The notes: generated from the letters alone by a model not told the origin. A stretch of DNA of 64,000 nucleotides from Lactococcus lactis (GCF_029023865.1 NZ_CP118969.1:1116001-1180000); one strand, 5' to 3'. Positions 1-8,783 are shown, counted from the stretch's first letter. Numbers and translations are program-made.

Positions 1-473
1 TTTTTGCAAAATTGGTCCTTGATTTAAATCAAGCAGGGCTTTCTTGGGCAACAATATTAAATAAACAAGAAAATTTTTATGAAGCTTTTGATAATTTTGA
101 AATTGAAAAAATAGCAGTATATGACGAGAACAAAGAACAAGAACTTTTACAAAATGCGGGAATTATCAGAAATAAATTAAAGGTTAAAGCGGCGATTGTT
201 AATGCTCAAAAAGTTTTAGAAATTCAAAAAGAATTTGGCTCCTTTAATAAGTACATCTGGTCATTTACTGACGGAAAAGTTTTACAGCATCAAGTTAATG
301 ATGAGTCAGAAATTCCAGCAACAAATGAACTTTCTGACAAAATGAGTAAAGATATGAAGAAACGCGGTTTTAAATTTACAGGTTCAACGGTTATCTATGC
401 TTTCTTGCAAGCTGTAGGAGTGATTAATGATCACGCAGATTATTGTTATAGACAAGCAGAATTAATGGATTGA
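1..473 (+). CDS. tag: DNA-3-methyladenine glycosylase I, 3' part
   Basis: The reading frame is open from the left edge (codons in phase from base 3) and ends at TGA 471-473, so only the C-terminal ~156 residues of a ~185-residue protein are present. Tag removes 3-methyladenine from alkylated DNA. The segment QAGLSWATILNKQ is typical of Tag, and near the C-terminus NDHADYC supplies the His-x3-Cys pair that ligates zinc in this family. The stop codon overlaps a cre-like sequence at 470-483. Family call is secure; the start lies outside the window. Confidence 0.9.
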   Translation, partial: FAKLVLDLNQAGLSWATILNKQENFYEAFDNFEIEKIAVYDENKEQELLQNAGIIRNKLKVKAAIVNAQKVLEIQKEFGSFNKYIWSFTDGKVLQHQVNDESEIPATNELSDKMSKDMKKRGFKFTGSTVIYAFLQAVGVINDHADYCYRQAELMD

Positions 474-483
474 AGCGCTTTCT
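470..483 (+). promoter_or_regulatory. cre-like (CcpA) site
   Basis: The sequence TTGAAGCGCTTTCT matches the classical catabolite-responsive element TGTAAGCGCTTTCA at 12 of 14 positions, including the whole AAGCGCTTTC core. It overlaps the tag stop codon and lies about 70 bp upstream of the VOC-protein start. Match is seen; CcpA control is inferred. Confidence 0.5.
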
Positions 484-550
484 TGTGGTAAACTGGTTAT
501 AGAATTAAAGTTGTAATTACTATAAAATTTTATCAGAAAAGGAGCTTACT

Positions 551-1009
551 ATGGCTAATATTCACCCTTATCTTACTTTTAATAATACGAAGGAAGCATT
601 AGATTATTATAAAGATGTTCTTGGAGCGACAAATATTTCACGACTGCCTCTGGCTGAAGAACAAGCTGAACAATTTGGGGTTCCAATTGAGAAGGCTTCC
701 GATTTAACAATGCATTCTCAATTTGACATTCTAGGTTCAACCATTATGGCTGCGGATAATTTTATGAAAGTTGATCCTCTTGTTTATGATTCCATTTCAA
801 TTTTAATTGATTTAGATTCGGAAGACGAACAAGCGGTCTCACAAGCAGATGCTTTTTGGAATAAGGCTGTTGAATCGGGGACAGTCACTGTTAATTTACC
901 TTTTGAAAATCAATTCTGGGGTGGAAAAATGGGTGATTTTACTGACAAGTACGGAGTGCGTTGGATGCTACATGCTCAGCCTTATTCTAAGTTACAATCG
1001 AACTCATAA
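551..1009 (+). CDS. VOC (glyoxalase/PhnB-like) family protein
   Basis: A 152-residue protein beginning MANIHPYLTFNNTKEALDYYKDVLGA, the standard opening of PhnB/YjdN-type vicinal-oxygen-chelate proteins, and ending in a segment that normally closes the second beta-alpha-beta-beta-beta module (GGKMGDFTDKYGVRWMLH). The canonical metal-binding His/Glu positions are not clearly retained, as is usual for PhnB-like members, so a true glyoxalase activity should not be assumed. AAAGGAG precedes the ATG by 7 nt. It is a single gene closed by a terminator at 1030-1059. Substrate unknown. Confidence 0.85.
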   Translation: MANIHPYLTFNNTKEALDYYKDVLGATNISRLPLAEEQAEQFGVPIEKASDLTMHSQFDILGSTIMAADNFMKVDPLVYDSISILIDLDSEDEQAVSQADAFWNKAVESGTVTVNLPFENQFWGGKMGDFTDKYGVRWMLHAQPYSKLQSNS

Positions 1010-1029
1010 ATCTTTATAAGTAAAAATGG

Positions 1030-1059
1030 AAAGTACTGACGATTCTGTCAGTACTTTTT
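1030..1059 (+). terminator. Rho-independent terminator
   Basis: AAAGTACTGAC pairs with GTCAGTACTTT across a 6-nt loop and is followed by a T run. The stem is built from the ACTGAC/GTCAGT motif that recurs across this window. Confidence 0.85.
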
Positions 1060-1110
1060 GTGATTTATTCTGAAAATATTTTTAATGACAGCTAAAAATT
1101 TTATAGATAT

Positions 1111-1139
1111 TTGGAAAGTTGCTAAAAATTTGTTATAAT
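1111..1139 (+). promoter_or_regulatory. Promoter of frdC-like gene
   Basis: TTGGAA (1111-1116), 17-nt spacer, TATAAT (1134-1139), with TG just upstream of the -10 (extended -10). Confidence 0.75.
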
Positions 1140-1143
1140 AACT

Positions 1144-1161
1144 ATGTGAACTTTAACACAA
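1144..1161 (+). promoter_or_regulatory. Rex-like operator
   Basis: ATGTGAA-CTTT-AACACAA sits immediately after the -10 box of the flavoprotein promoter. It matches the Rex consensus TTGTGAA-N4-TTCACAA at 11 of 14 defined positions. Rex is the NADH/NAD+ sensor of Firmicutes; control of a fumarate-reductase-like gene by redox state would make sense. Binding is inferred from the match only. Confidence 0.5.
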
Positions 1162-1173
1162 AAGGAGTAATTT

Positions 1174-2682
1174 ATGAAAATTTGGACTAAACTAGGCTTG
1201 CTAACGCTTGTGGGCCTCTCTTTGACTTCTTGTGGGAGTAATACAAAGAATACAAAAGGACAATCAAGTTCGTCTCAGAAAGTTGAAACCTCGGCTGGTG
1301 CAAGTAAATCAAACATCTATGCTGATCCTTCTACTTTAAGTGATAAATACGATGTGATTATTGTTGGTTCTGGTGGGGCTGGAATGACTGCAGCAATTGA
1401 AGCAAAAGATGCTGGAATGAATCCAGTCATTTTAGAAAAAATGCCAATTGCTGGTGGAAATACTTCAAAAGCCTCAGCTGGTTTGAACGCATCAGAAACA
1501 TCAGTCGAAAAAGCACAAGGTGTCGCTGATTCAAATGATAAATTTTATGAAGAAACGCTCAAAGGTGGTGGCGGTACGAATGACAAGGCACTCCTTCGTT
1601 ATTTTGTTGACCACTCGGCTGGTGCTGTTGATTGGTTAAATACAAATGGAATTGTTTTAGATAATTTAACTACGACAGGGGGAATGTCAGTTTCAAGAAC
1701 TCACCGACCACATGATGGTTCAGCAGTTGGTGGTTATTTGGTAAAAGGTCTTGAAGAAAATATTACCAAACGAAATATTCCCTTATTTGTAAATAGTGAT
1801 GTTACCAAAATTACTGAAAAAGATGGTAAAGTATCTGGAGTTAAAGTTAAGATTGAGGGTGAAACTAAAGATATTTCTTCTAAAGCAGTCGTTGTTACAA
1901 CAGGTGGATTTGGTGCAAATAAGAAAATGATTGCAAAATATCGTCCTGACCTTAAAGATTATGTGACAACAAATGCGGCTGGTTCAACTGGTGACGGAAT
2001 TACTATGATTTCAGAACTTGGTGGGGAATTAGTTGATATGGATAAAATTCAAATTCATCCAACTGTATTCCAAAAAACAGGTTATCTTGTTTCAGAATCA
2101 ATTCGTGGTGAAGGGGCGATTCTTGTAAATCAAAAAGGGAAACGTTTCTTTAATGAAATGGATACTCGTGATAAAGTTTCTGCTGCTGAACTTAAACAAC
2201 CAGGAAAATATTCTTATGTTATTTTTGGAGAAGGAACTAAAGATAAAGTAAAAGCAGTTGAACAGTATATATCTAAAGATATGGTCGTTGAAGCTGACAG
2301 TATCAAGGGACTTGCTGACAAGCTCGATATTAATGAAAAAGCACTGACTTCAACAATTGATGGTTGGAACAAAGCTGTATCAACTAAAAAAGATGAAGAC
2401 TTTGGTCGTACAACAGGAATGACTACTGAAATATCAGGTAAGTATTATGCCATTAAAGTGGCTCCAGGAATTCACCATACAATGGCTGGGGTAAAAATTA
2501 ATACAAATACTCAAGTCTTGAAAAAAGATGGTAGTCCAATTCAAGGATTATATGCTGCCGGAGAAGTTACAGGTGGTCTCCATGGTGGTAACCGCATTGG
2601 TGGTAACGCTGTTGCTGATATTGTTATCTTTGGACGACAAGCTGGAACTCAATCTGCGGCCTATGCTAAAACAAGCAATTAA
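1174..2682 (+). CDS. frdC: Lipoprotein fumarate-reductase-type flavoprotein
   Basis: A 502-residue FAD-dependent oxidoreductase of the fumarate reductase/flavocytochrome c family. Residues 1-20 form a lipoprotein signal peptide with lipobox LTSC (Cys20), then a Ser/Lys-rich linker to about residue 55, then the FAD-binding motif VIIVGSGGAG at 61-70. Later signatures fit the family active site: RTHRPHDG, IQIHPTV, RGEGAILVNQKGKRFFNE and GGLHGGNRIGGNAVADI. No FMN-binding domain is present. The lipobox implies it works outside the membrane, so its electron donor is not an obvious cytoplasmic pool. Single gene, SD AAAGGAG 7 nt before ATG, own promoter and Rex-like site. Annotated relatives in lactococci are called frdC; the physiological acceptor is not shown by sequence. 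Confidence 0.85.
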   Translation: MKIWTKLGLLTLVGLSLTSCGSNTKNTKGQSSSSQKVETSAGASKSNIYADPSTLSDKYDVIIVGSGGAGMTAAIEAKDAGMNPVILEKMPIAGGNTSKASAGLNASETSVEKAQGVADSNDKFYEETLKGGGGTNDKALLRYFVDHSAGAVDWLNTNGIVLDNLTTTGGMSVSRTHRPHDGSAVGGYLVKGLEENITKRNIPLFVNSDVTKITEKDGKVSGVKVKIEGETKDISSKAVVVTTGGFGANKKMIAKYRPDLKDYVTTNAAGSTGDGITMISELGGELVDMDKIQIHPTVFQKTGYLVSESIRGEGAILVNQKGKRFFNEMDTRDKVSAAELKQPGKYSYVIFGEGTKDKVKAVEQYISKDMVVEADSIKGLADKLDINEKALTSTIDGWNKAVSTKKDEDFGRTTGMTTEISGKYYAIKVAPGIHHTMAGVKINTNTQVLKKDGSPIQGLYAAGEVTGGLHGGNRIGGNAVADIVIFGRQAGTQSAAYAKTSN

Positions 2683-2711
2683 TATTTACTTATAAGTAGT
2701 TATTAAGAATA

Positions 2712-2746
2712 AAAGTTACTGACGGAGTATTTGTCAGTAACTTTTT
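2712..2746 (+). terminator. Rho-independent terminator after frdC
   Basis: AAAGTTACTGAC pairs with GTCAGTAACTTT over a 9-nt loop and runs into TTTTT. Another copy of the ACTGAC/GTCAGT stem. Confidence 0.85.
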
Positions 2747-2852
2747 GTATTATTAAGATTGATTAAAGGTAAATTCTTTGAAATAGATAAGAAAATTAAG
2801 TATAATTTAATTATGAAAAAGTATTTTTCAAGCTTTATTAAGGAGGCTTTTT

Positions 2853-3545
2853 ATGGCAAAACATTCAAAAGCGAGTTCAAAAAACAGCAAAAAAGTAATT
2901 GCAATTGCCAGTTTGGCAGTCATTTTAGTAGTTGCTCTCGGAATCATTGCTTATCAAGTTTTTTATCCTCATAAAACTCCTGATAAGTCAGCCTCTTTTG
3001 CACAAACAAGCTCGACAAAAGTAAGTAAGAGCACAAGTAGTAAATCACAAAGCTCTAGTACAACGAGTGATTCAACTCAAGAATCAACTTCCGCTTCAAG
3101 TAGTTCAAAGACTTCGGCATCTTCAAGTAATGACTCTCCAAAAAGCTGGTCAACTCTAACTGGAAAGCAGCAAGATGCAGTTTATGCCCAATGGGTTAAT
3201 AATGCTCAAGGCAAATTTGATGTTTATACTGGAGAATCTTACTTAACTTATCTTGTTAATGTAGGTTCAAATGGCGTATCCACGTATTCTGACCCTGTAA
3301 ATGTTATCCAAAATACAGCACGTATTCAACAAAATGCTGATGGAACCTATTATTTACAAGTTCCTGATCCAACGCAGACAGGTTTAAGAATGGCACAGGA
3401 TCCATGGCCAATGGTTAAATGGCAAACTAAAGAAACACTGACAGGTGCGCAACTTGTAGCTAAATATGGTTCGGATGCTTCGCTCAATAGTGGTAGTTCA
3501 CAAATCAAATCAATAAATGCCACAAAAGTTCCAACAGGAAATTAA
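2853..3545 (+). CDS. Membrane-anchored Ser-rich extracellular protein, unknown
   Basis: 230 residues. A short Lys/Ser-rich cytoplasmic N-terminus precedes one hydrophobic segment (about 14-35). Next comes a Ser/Thr/Lys low-complexity stretch of about 70 residues that looks like a wall-spanning linker, and then a C-terminal globular region of about 120 residues starting near KSWSTLTGKQQDAVYAQW. The topology suggests an uncleaved signal-anchor with the C-terminal domain at the cell surface. The start is fixed by AAGGAGG 7 nt upstream; an overlapping frame beginning at 2759 is not used. It is flanked by terminators, so monocistronic. The family is not recognised and no catalytic motif is visible. 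Confidence 0.75.
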   Translation: MAKHSKASSKNSKKVIAIASLAVILVVALGIIAYQVFYPHKTPDKSASFAQTSSTKVSKSTSSKSQSSSTTSDSTQESTSASSSSKTSASSSNDSPKSWSTLTGKQQDAVYAQWVNNAQGKFDVYTGESYLTYLVNVGSNGVSTYSDPVNVIQNTARIQQNADGTYYLQVPDPTQTGLRMAQDPWPMVKWQTKETLTGAQLVAKYGSDASLNSGSSQIKSINATKVPTGN

Positions 3546-3550
3546 GTATA

Positions 3551-3580
3551 AAAAAAGATTGACTTTGGTCAGTCTTTTTT
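3551..3580 (+). terminator. Rho-independent terminator
   Basis: AAAAAAGATTGAC/GTCAGTCTTTTTT hairpin with a 4-nt loop directly after the surface-protein gene. Confidence 0.8.
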
Positions 3581-3589
3581 AGTCAGAGA

Positions 3590-3620
3590 AATTATTGACA
3601 TTCTGTCAGTAATTTTTTTT
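3590..3620 (+). terminator. Second tandem terminator
   Basis: AATTATTGACA/TGTCAGTAATT hairpin with a 3-nt loop and eight T residues, 10 nt after the previous terminator. The stem is the recurring CTGTCAGTAA motif. Confidence 0.8.
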
Positions 3621-3669
3621 ATGGAAAGGACCAATCATAAAGACTGTAAGTGATTTTTTAGTCAAAAAA

Positions 3670-3678
3670 TGCTATAAT
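3670..3678 (+). promoter_or_regulatory. Extended -10 promoter giving leaderless truB mRNA
   Basis: TGC-TATAAT is followed by only 7 nt before the truB ATG at 3686, so transcription should begin at or beside the start codon. No Shine-Dalgarno sequence can fit on the transcript. Confidence 0.6.
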
Positions 3679-3685
3679 TTTCAGG

Positions 3686-4675
3686 ATGAATGAAAATTTA
3701 AATGGTATTTTAAATGTCTATAAAGAAGCGGGCTGGACATCTTTTGATGTTGTTGCCAAACTTCGTGGTATTTTAAAAACAAAAAAAATTGGACATGGTG
3801 GAACTTTAGACCCTTCTGTGACAGGCGTTTTACCAGTGGCCGTTGGAAAATCGACGCGGTTATTAGAGTACATGGAAGCGGCAGGTAAAATTTACGAAGG
3901 TGAAGTTACTATTGGTTTTTCAACGGAAACCGAAGATGCTGACGGGGAAGTTGTCAGTAAAACGCCAGTAGAACGGGAGCTGACAGAGTCTGAAATTGAC
4001 TCAATAATGAAAAATTTTATTGGAAAAATAAAGCAAATTCCTCCAATGTATTCAGCCGTAAAAATTAACGGAAAAAAATTGTATGAATATGCCAGAGCTG
4101 GTCAGACAGTTGACCGTCCGGCAAGAGAGATTACAATCAAATCATTTGTCAGAACAAGTCCCGTGATGACTGATGAAGCGGCAGGTTTGGTAAGCTTTTC
4201 TTTCAAAGTTGAGTGCAGCAAAGGAACCTATGTCCGAACATTAGCAGTAGATTTAGCAGAGCAACTTGGTTACGCAGGACATATGTCAAAATTGCAAAGA
4301 ACAGCAAGTAATGGACTGATGATTAAAGATGCTGTCAAACTCTCAGAGATTGAAGCAGCAATGGAGGCAGGAGAGCTTTCTAGCTTAATGTACCCAGCAG
4401 AATATGCTGTCAGTGATTTGCCAAGAGTAAATTTGACTGCTGATCAGTTTGAAATGGCACGAGTTGGAAAAAAATTTGCTGAGGATGATTGGGTTACAGA
4501 TGAAACTACTGACAGCCCTGTCATTAAGTCTAATAAAAGTGAATTTTTACTGACAGACTTGTCAGAACTGACAAGAGATAAATTTGCAGCCTTTTATGAT
4601 GATAAATTAATTGCTGTTTACATGAAACATCCAGAAAAAGCAGGAATTTGGAAACCAAATAAAGTATTGGTTTAA
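3686..4675 (+). CDS. truB: tRNA pseudouridine(55) synthase
   Basis: 329 residues. TruB makes pseudouridine 55 in the T loop of tRNAs. GILNVYKEAGWTSFDVV at 7-23 and GHGGTLDPSVTGVLPV at 37-52 hold the catalytic Asp42. KINGKKLYEYARAG and the CSKGTYVRTLAVDL segment complete the pseudouridine synthase fold, followed by the TruB C-terminal domain, slightly longer than usual. The adjacent ribF gene is a common truB partner. The ATG lies 7 nt from the -10 box, suggesting a leaderless mRNA. The 3' part of the gene is rich in CTGACAG/CTGTCAG words. Confidence 0.95.
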   Translation: MNENLNGILNVYKEAGWTSFDVVAKLRGILKTKKIGHGGTLDPSVTGVLPVAVGKSTRLLEYMEAAGKIYEGEVTIGFSTETEDADGEVVSKTPVERELTESEIDSIMKNFIGKIKQIPPMYSAVKINGKKLYEYARAGQTVDRPAREITIKSFVRTSPVMTDEAAGLVSFSFKVECSKGTYVRTLAVDLAEQLGYAGHMSKLQRTASNGLMIKDAVKLSEIEAAMEAGELSSLMYPAEYAVSDLPRVNLTADQFEMARVGKKFAEDDWVTDETTDSPVIKSNKSEFLLTDLSELTRDKFAAFYDDKLIAVYMKHPEKAGIWKPNKVLV

Positions 4676-4705
4676 TTCTTAGCAATATGAGCCAAAGTGA
4701 GAAAA

Positions 4706-5608
4706 ATGGAAATATTAGAATTTAATGATGAACTAAAATTTGATGAAGAACTTATCCTTGTCCTCGGTTATTTTGATGGATTACACCGAGGACATCAAAG
4801 TCTTTTTACAGAAGCTAAAAAAATTGCGGCGGTATTGAATTTAAAAATAGCTGTTTTTACCTTTCCGGAAAAACCAACATTAACCTTCAACAAATTTGAG
4901 CCTGAAATGCTTTTGAAATTAACTTCAGATGAAAAACGAGCAGAGTTCTTTGCTGAAAATGGGGTAGATTACCTTGTATTTAAAGATTTCACTTCTAATT
5001 TTGCTCATCAAACTTCAACTGAATTTGCAGAAAGTGTCGTCAAAAGATTCAATCCCAAAGTGGTGATTACAGGATTTGATTATACGACAGGCTCTGATAT
5101 GAAAAATCTCAAGTCAACGGAAGACTACCGTGTGGTCATCATGCCGGAAAAAGCGGATGAACATGGAAAAATTTCATCGACACGGATTAGAAAAGCAGTT
5201 GAAGAAGGTGATATTGTACAAGCAAATGAACTTTTAGGTTATTCTTATGAAACAAGAGGCCTTGTTGTTCATGGTTTTGCCCGCGGAAGACAACTGGGCT
5301 ATCCAACAGCAAATCTAGTAATTAAAGATTACGTTCATTTGCCAGCTGTTGGAGTTTATACCTGTGATGTCATTTTTGCTGGAGAACGTCATCGTGGCTT
5401 TGCTTCAATTGGATATAATGATACTTTTAACGGGACTGAAAAAACAGTTGAAGTTCATATTTTTGATTTTAATGGAGAAATTTATGGTGAAAAATTGACT
5501 GTTTTATGGCTAGATAAAATTCGCGATATGATTAAATTTGATGGGATAGATCAATTAATTAAACAAATGAAAGAAGACGAGCAAATTGCTCGTGATTTCA
5601 AAGCGTAA
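4706..5608 (+). CDS. ribF: Bifunctional riboflavin kinase/FAD synthetase
   Basis: About 300 residues. The N-terminal half is an FMN adenylyltransferase domain with the nucleotidyltransferase motif GYFDGLHRGHQ and the later SSTRIRKAVEEGD. The C-terminal half is a riboflavin kinase domain with HGFARGRQLGYPTANL. Together they make FMN and FAD from riboflavin in the cytoplasm; lactococcal literature also uses the name ribC. I place the start at ATG 4706 (MEILEFND); an in-frame GTG at 4697 would add three residues and neither has a strong SD. It is 30 nt downstream of truB and probably co-transcribed with it. Confidence 0.93.
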   Translation: MEILEFNDELKFDEELILVLGYFDGLHRGHQSLFTEAKKIAAVLNLKIAVFTFPEKPTLTFNKFEPEMLLKLTSDEKRAEFFAENGVDYLVFKDFTSNFAHQTSTEFAESVVKRFNPKVVITGFDYTTGSDMKNLKSTEDYRVVIMPEKADEHGKISSTRIRKAVEEGDIVQANELLGYSYETRGLVVHGFARGRQLGYPTANLVIKDYVHLPAVGVYTCDVIFAGERHRGFASIGYNDTFNGTEKTVEVHIFDFNGEIYGEKLTVLWLDKIRDMIKFDGIDQLIKQMKEDEQIARDFKA

Positions 5609-5653
5609 ATAAACTGTAAGTAAATTGGGAAAAGAGATTTGGAAAGGGAGTAG

Positions 5654-5692
5654 AAAAACAACGTGAGTCAAAATGACATCCGCTGTTTTTTT
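5654..5692 (+). terminator. Probable terminator after ribF
   Basis: An imperfect hairpin (AAAACA arms against TGTTTT, inner GTCA/TGAC) ends in seven T residues. Less regular than the other terminators here. Confidence 0.45.
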
Positions 5693-5705
5693 ATGATGAA
5701 AAGAG

Positions 5706-6677
5706 ATGAAAATTAATAACAAAAAAGTTGTAATTGTTGGAGCTGGAGCCGTCGGGAGTACTTATGCTCATAACTTAGTTGTTGATGATTTAGCAGATGA
5801 AATTGCAATAATAAATACCAACAAAAGTAAAGCTTCAGCCAACAGTTTAGACTTGCTTCATGCGCTTCCCTATTTAAATGCAGCTCCTAAAAACATTTAT
5901 GCTGCTGATTATTCAGATGTTTCTGATGCAGATATTGTTGTTTTGTCTGCCAATGCTCCATCAGCAACTTTCGGAAAAAATCCAGATCGCCTACAGTTAT
6001 TAGAAAATAATGTCGAAATGATTCGTGATATAACTCGTAAAACAATGGATGCAGGTTTTGATGGTATTTTCTTGGTCGCATCAAATCCAGTTGATGTCCT
6101 TGCCCAAGTTGTTGCAGAAGTATCTGGATTGCCTAAACATCGTGTGATAGGAACAGGAACGCTTTTAGAAACTAGTCGGATGCGCCAGATTGTTGCTGAA
6201 AAACTCCAAATTAATCCTAAAAGTATTCATGGATATGTTTTAGCTGAGCATGGGAAATCAAGTTTTGCCGCTTGGTCAAATGTGACAGTCGGTGCGATTC
6301 CATTAACAACGTGGCTCAAAAAATATCCTAATCCAGAGTTTCCAACCTTCGATGAAATTGATCAAGAAATTCGTGAAGTAGGTTTGGATATCTTTATGCA
6401 AAAAGGAAATACCTCTTACGGAATCGCTGCTTCATTAGCTCGTTTGACAAGAGCAATTTTTAGAAATGAAAGCGTGATTCTACCAGTTTCTGCCTATTTG
6501 ACAGGAGAGTATTGCCAGTCCGATTTATATACAGGAAGTCCTGCAATTATTGATAGAACAGGTGTTCGAGCGGTCCTAGAGTTAGAATTAACTCAAGAAG
6601 AGCAAGAAAAATTTAAAGCTTCAACGGTTCTTCTTAAAGAGAATTTTGATTCAATTAAAGAAAAATGTACTTTGTAA
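5706..6677 (+). CDS. L-lactate dehydrogenase-family 2-hydroxyacid dehydrogenase
   Basis: 323 residues with the NAD-binding motif VGAGAVGS at 11-18 and the LDH/MDH scaffold. It departs from classical lactate dehydrogenase. The substrate loop reads [17 protein letters not shown] instead of a short loop with Gln, the usual GTSLDSAR becomes GTLLETSR, and the catalytic-His segment is [12 protein letters not shown] instead of GEHGDSE. The catalytic His is kept. These changes suggest a 2-hydroxyacid other than lactate, such as a branched-chain hydroxyisocaproate, or a poorly active paralogue; lactococcal genomes carry paralogues named ldhB, ldhX and hicD and I cannot say which this is. Single gene, closed by an unusually long hairpin. 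Confidence 0.8.
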   Translation: MKINNKKVVIVGAGAVGSTYAHNLVVDDLADEIAIINTNKSKASANSLDLLHALPYLNAAPKNIYAADYSDVSDADIVVLSANAPSATFGKNPDRLQLLENNVEMIRDITRKTMDAGFDGIFLVASNPVDVLAQVVAEVSGLPKHRVIGTGTLLETSRMRQIVAEKLQINPKSIHGYVLAEHGKSSFAAWSNVTVGAIPLTTWLKKYPNPEFPTFDEIDQEIREVGLDIFMQKGNTSYGIAASLARLTRAIFRNESVILPVSAYLTGEYCQSDLYTGSPAIIDRTGVRAVLELELTQEEQEKFKASTVLLKENFDSIKEKCTL

Positions 6678-6678
6678 A

Positions 6679-6718
6679 TATAATAAAAAGAATAAAGAAA
6701 TTTATTCTTTTTATTATA
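6679..6718 (+). terminator. Perfect 18-bp hairpin terminator
   Basis: Two perfectly complementary 18-nt arms (6679-6696 and 6701-6718) around a GAAA tetraloop. The arms are A-rich on the left and T-rich on the right, so it could stop transcription from either side. Confidence 0.8.
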
Positions 6719-6727
6719 CAAAACAAT

Positions 6728-6740
6728 GAAATAATATTTC
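6728..6740. promoter_or_regulatory. Putative MurR operator, upstream copy
   Basis: GAAATAATATTTC is a palindrome with 6-nt arms and one central base, lying 26 nt upstream of the -35 box of the MurNAc operon. An identical 13-mer occurs at 6810-6822. Confidence 0.6.
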
Positions 6741-6766
6741 AAAATAAAAAAAGGTTAAATTGATAC

Positions 6767-6795
6767 TTGAAACAATAATTCTTTTAGGTTATAAT
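6767..6795 (+). promoter_or_regulatory. Promoter of MurNAc operon
   Basis: TTGAAA (6767-6772), 17-nt spacer, TATAAT (6790-6795). Confidence 0.8.
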
Positions 6796-6809
6796 GAATA
6801 CGTTATCAG

Positions 6810-6822
6810 GAAATAATATTTC
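6810..6822. promoter_or_regulatory. Putative MurR operator, downstream copy
   Basis: Second exact copy of GAAATAATATTTC, 14 nt after the -10 box, inside the 5' untranslated region of mupG. Centres of the two copies are 82 bp apart, about eight helical turns, which would allow looping by a dimeric or tetrameric RpiR protein. Confidence 0.65.
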
Positions 6823-6835
6823 GGAAGGATAAAAA

Positions 6836-7897
6836 ATGTACGGTTATTCAATTTTTATGAATAGAGACTTAAATGAAAAGGACTATTTATATATTGACAA
6901 GATGACTAATCATGGTTTTAAAGGGATTTTCACATCGATGCATATTCCCGAGGATGAAGCAAGTCTATATAAAAAAAGACTAATAGACTTAGGAACAGCT
7001 GCTAAAAAGAATCATTTGAAACTTATGGTTGATATTTCAGGTCAAGCTTTAGAAAAAGCTGGATTTTCTATTGATAGAGTAGAAGAACTTCAAGAACTTG
7101 GAGTAACTGGTCTCAGAATGGATTATCATATCAGCAATGAGACAATTGCGCAAGTTAGTCAAAAAATGACTGTCAGTCTAAATGCCAGTACAATTAGGCA
7201 AGAAGATATTGACGAGTTAAAAGAAAATAAGGCAAACTTTAATCAGCTTGAAGCCTGGCACAACTATTACCCAAGACCAGAAACAGGCCTTTCTCGGGAG
7301 AGCTTTCTTAGAAAAAATGAATTTTTGAAAAGAAATTCATTTAAAGTTATGGCCTTTATTCCGGGAGATGATTCTCTACGCCATCCTTTATATGAAGGAT
7401 TACCAACCCTTGAAGCGCACCGCTATCAACATCCACTCTCTTCCTTACTTGATATGGAGTCTATAAATATAGATCATATTTATGTTGGGGATGGAGGATT
7501 AAAAGCAAGAACAGCTTGGCAGATTAACCAATATCTTCAAAAGAGGGAACTTGTATTGCAAGCAACCCAAGCAACAAGTGATTTTGCTAAAGTTCTCAGT
7601 GAGCATGAAAATAGACAAGATGATGCTAGAGATGTGATCCGCAGCGCTCAGGCCCGCTTCAATGAAATTTCTGAAATAAATCCAGAAAATACAATTGAGA
7701 GAAAAAAAGGCTCAATTACTATTGATAATTGTGAATATGGTCGTTATATGGGCGAAATTCAAATTACTAAAAGGAATTTGCCAGCAGATAAAAAAGTAAA
7801 TGTTGTGGGAAATATTATTAAAGAAGATTTAGAACTTATTTCTTTTATTGGCCCAGGACAAAAATTTAAAATAGAAAAAGAGAAAAATAATGATTGA
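6836..7897 (+). CDS. mupG: 6-phospho-N-acetylmuramidase (MupG/DUF871 family)
   Basis: 353 residues opening with [23 protein letters not shown], the signature start of the DUF871/MupG family. An N-terminal TIM-barrel (to about 240) is followed by a small beta domain with [15 protein letters not shown] and [11 protein letters not shown]. MupG hydrolyses MurNAc-6-phosphate-GlcNAc, the disaccharide imported by a PTS, to MurNAc-6-P plus GlcNAc. It is first in the operon with murQ, a PTS permease and an RpiR regulator, which supports this role strongly. SD GGAAGG precedes the ATG; its 3' end overlaps murQ by 8 nt. Confidence 0.88.
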   Translation: MYGYSIFMNRDLNEKDYLYIDKMTNHGFKGIFTSMHIPEDEASLYKKRLIDLGTAAKKNHLKLMVDISGQALEKAGFSIDRVEELQELGVTGLRMDYHISNETIAQVSQKMTVSLNASTIRQEDIDELKENKANFNQLEAWHNYYPRPETGLSRESFLRKNEFLKRNSFKVMAFIPGDDSLRHPLYEGLPTLEAHRYQHPLSSLLDMESINIDHIYVGDGGLKARTAWQINQYLQKRELVLQATQATSDFAKVLSEHENRQDDARDVIRSAQARFNEISEINPENTIERKKGSITIDNCEYGRYMGEIQITKRNLPADKKVNVVGNIIKEDLELISFIGPGQKFKIEKEKNND

Positions 7898-8783
7898 TTT
7901 ATCAACACTAACAACAGAACGACGAAATAACGAAACTTTTAACCTTGACCAAATGACTGTCGCAGAAGCGCTTATTAAAATGAATAATGAAGATAAAAAA
8001 GTTGCTTTTGCAGTTGAAGAAGCACTTCCAAATATTGAACCAGTTATTTCATCAGCGATTGAAGCTTTTAACAAAGGTGGCCGTTTGATTTATATGGGTG
8101 CTGGAACAAGTGGTCGTTTAGGTGTACTTGATGCCGCTGAATGTGTCCCAACCTTTGGCGTACCAGCTACCCAAGTGATTGGTTTAATTGCCGGTGGTGA
8201 CAAAGCAATGACGGTTGCTGTCGAAGGGGCTGAGGATAGTCTTGAACTTGGAAGACAAGATTTGATTGATTTGAAGTTGAATGAGAACGACCTTGTTTTA
8301 GGAATCGCTGCCAGTGGTCGGACTCCATATGTAATTGGAGCTTTAGATTACGCTAAAGAAATTGGTGCTAAAACGGCAAGCCTTTCTTGTAATCTTAATG
8401 CTGAAATTTCAAAACATGCCGAATTTCCAATTGAAGTTGATTGTGGACCAGAATTTTTAACAGGCTCAACAAGATTAAAATCGGGAACAGCTCAAAAATT
8501 AATTTTGAATATGATTTCAACAATTTCAATGATTGGGATTGGTAAAGTTTATAATAACTTGATGGTGGATGTTAAACCAACAAATGAAAAATTAGTTGAG
8601 CGTAGTAAACGCATCATTATGCAAGCGACAGATTGTACTTATGAAGAAGCCGAAGAAAAATTCATTGAAGCCGATCAAGATGTTAAACTTGCAATTGTCA
8701 TGTTATTAACTGATTGTGCAGCAGAAGAAGGAAAAACCAAGCTTGTTAGAGCAAATGGTTTTGTGAAAAATACTCTGAATTAA
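7890..8783 (+). CDS. murQ: N-acetylmuramic acid 6-phosphate etherase
   Basis: 297 residues, full length for the family. MurQ cleaves the lactyl ether of MurNAc-6-P to GlcNAc-6-P and D-lactate. SIS domain with the sugar-phosphate loop [20 protein letters not shown] and a second SIS segment [38 protein letters not shown] is the etherase signature. The ATG lies inside the end of mupG (8-nt overlap), implying translational coupling. Confidence 0.96.
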   Translation: MIDLSTLTTERRNNETFNLDQMTVAEALIKMNNEDKKVAFAVEEALPNIEPVISSAIEAFNKGGRLIYMGAGTSGRLGVLDAAECVPTFGVPATQVIGLIAGGDKAMTVAVEGAEDSLELGRQDLIDLKLNENDLVLGIAASGRTPYVIGALDYAKEIGAKTASLSCNLNAEISKHAEFPIEVDCGPEFLTGSTRLKSGTAQKLILNMISTISMIGIGKVYNNLMVDVKPTNEKLVERSKRIIMQATDCTYEEAEEKFIEADQDVKLAIVMLLTDCAAEEGKTKLVRANGFVKNTLN

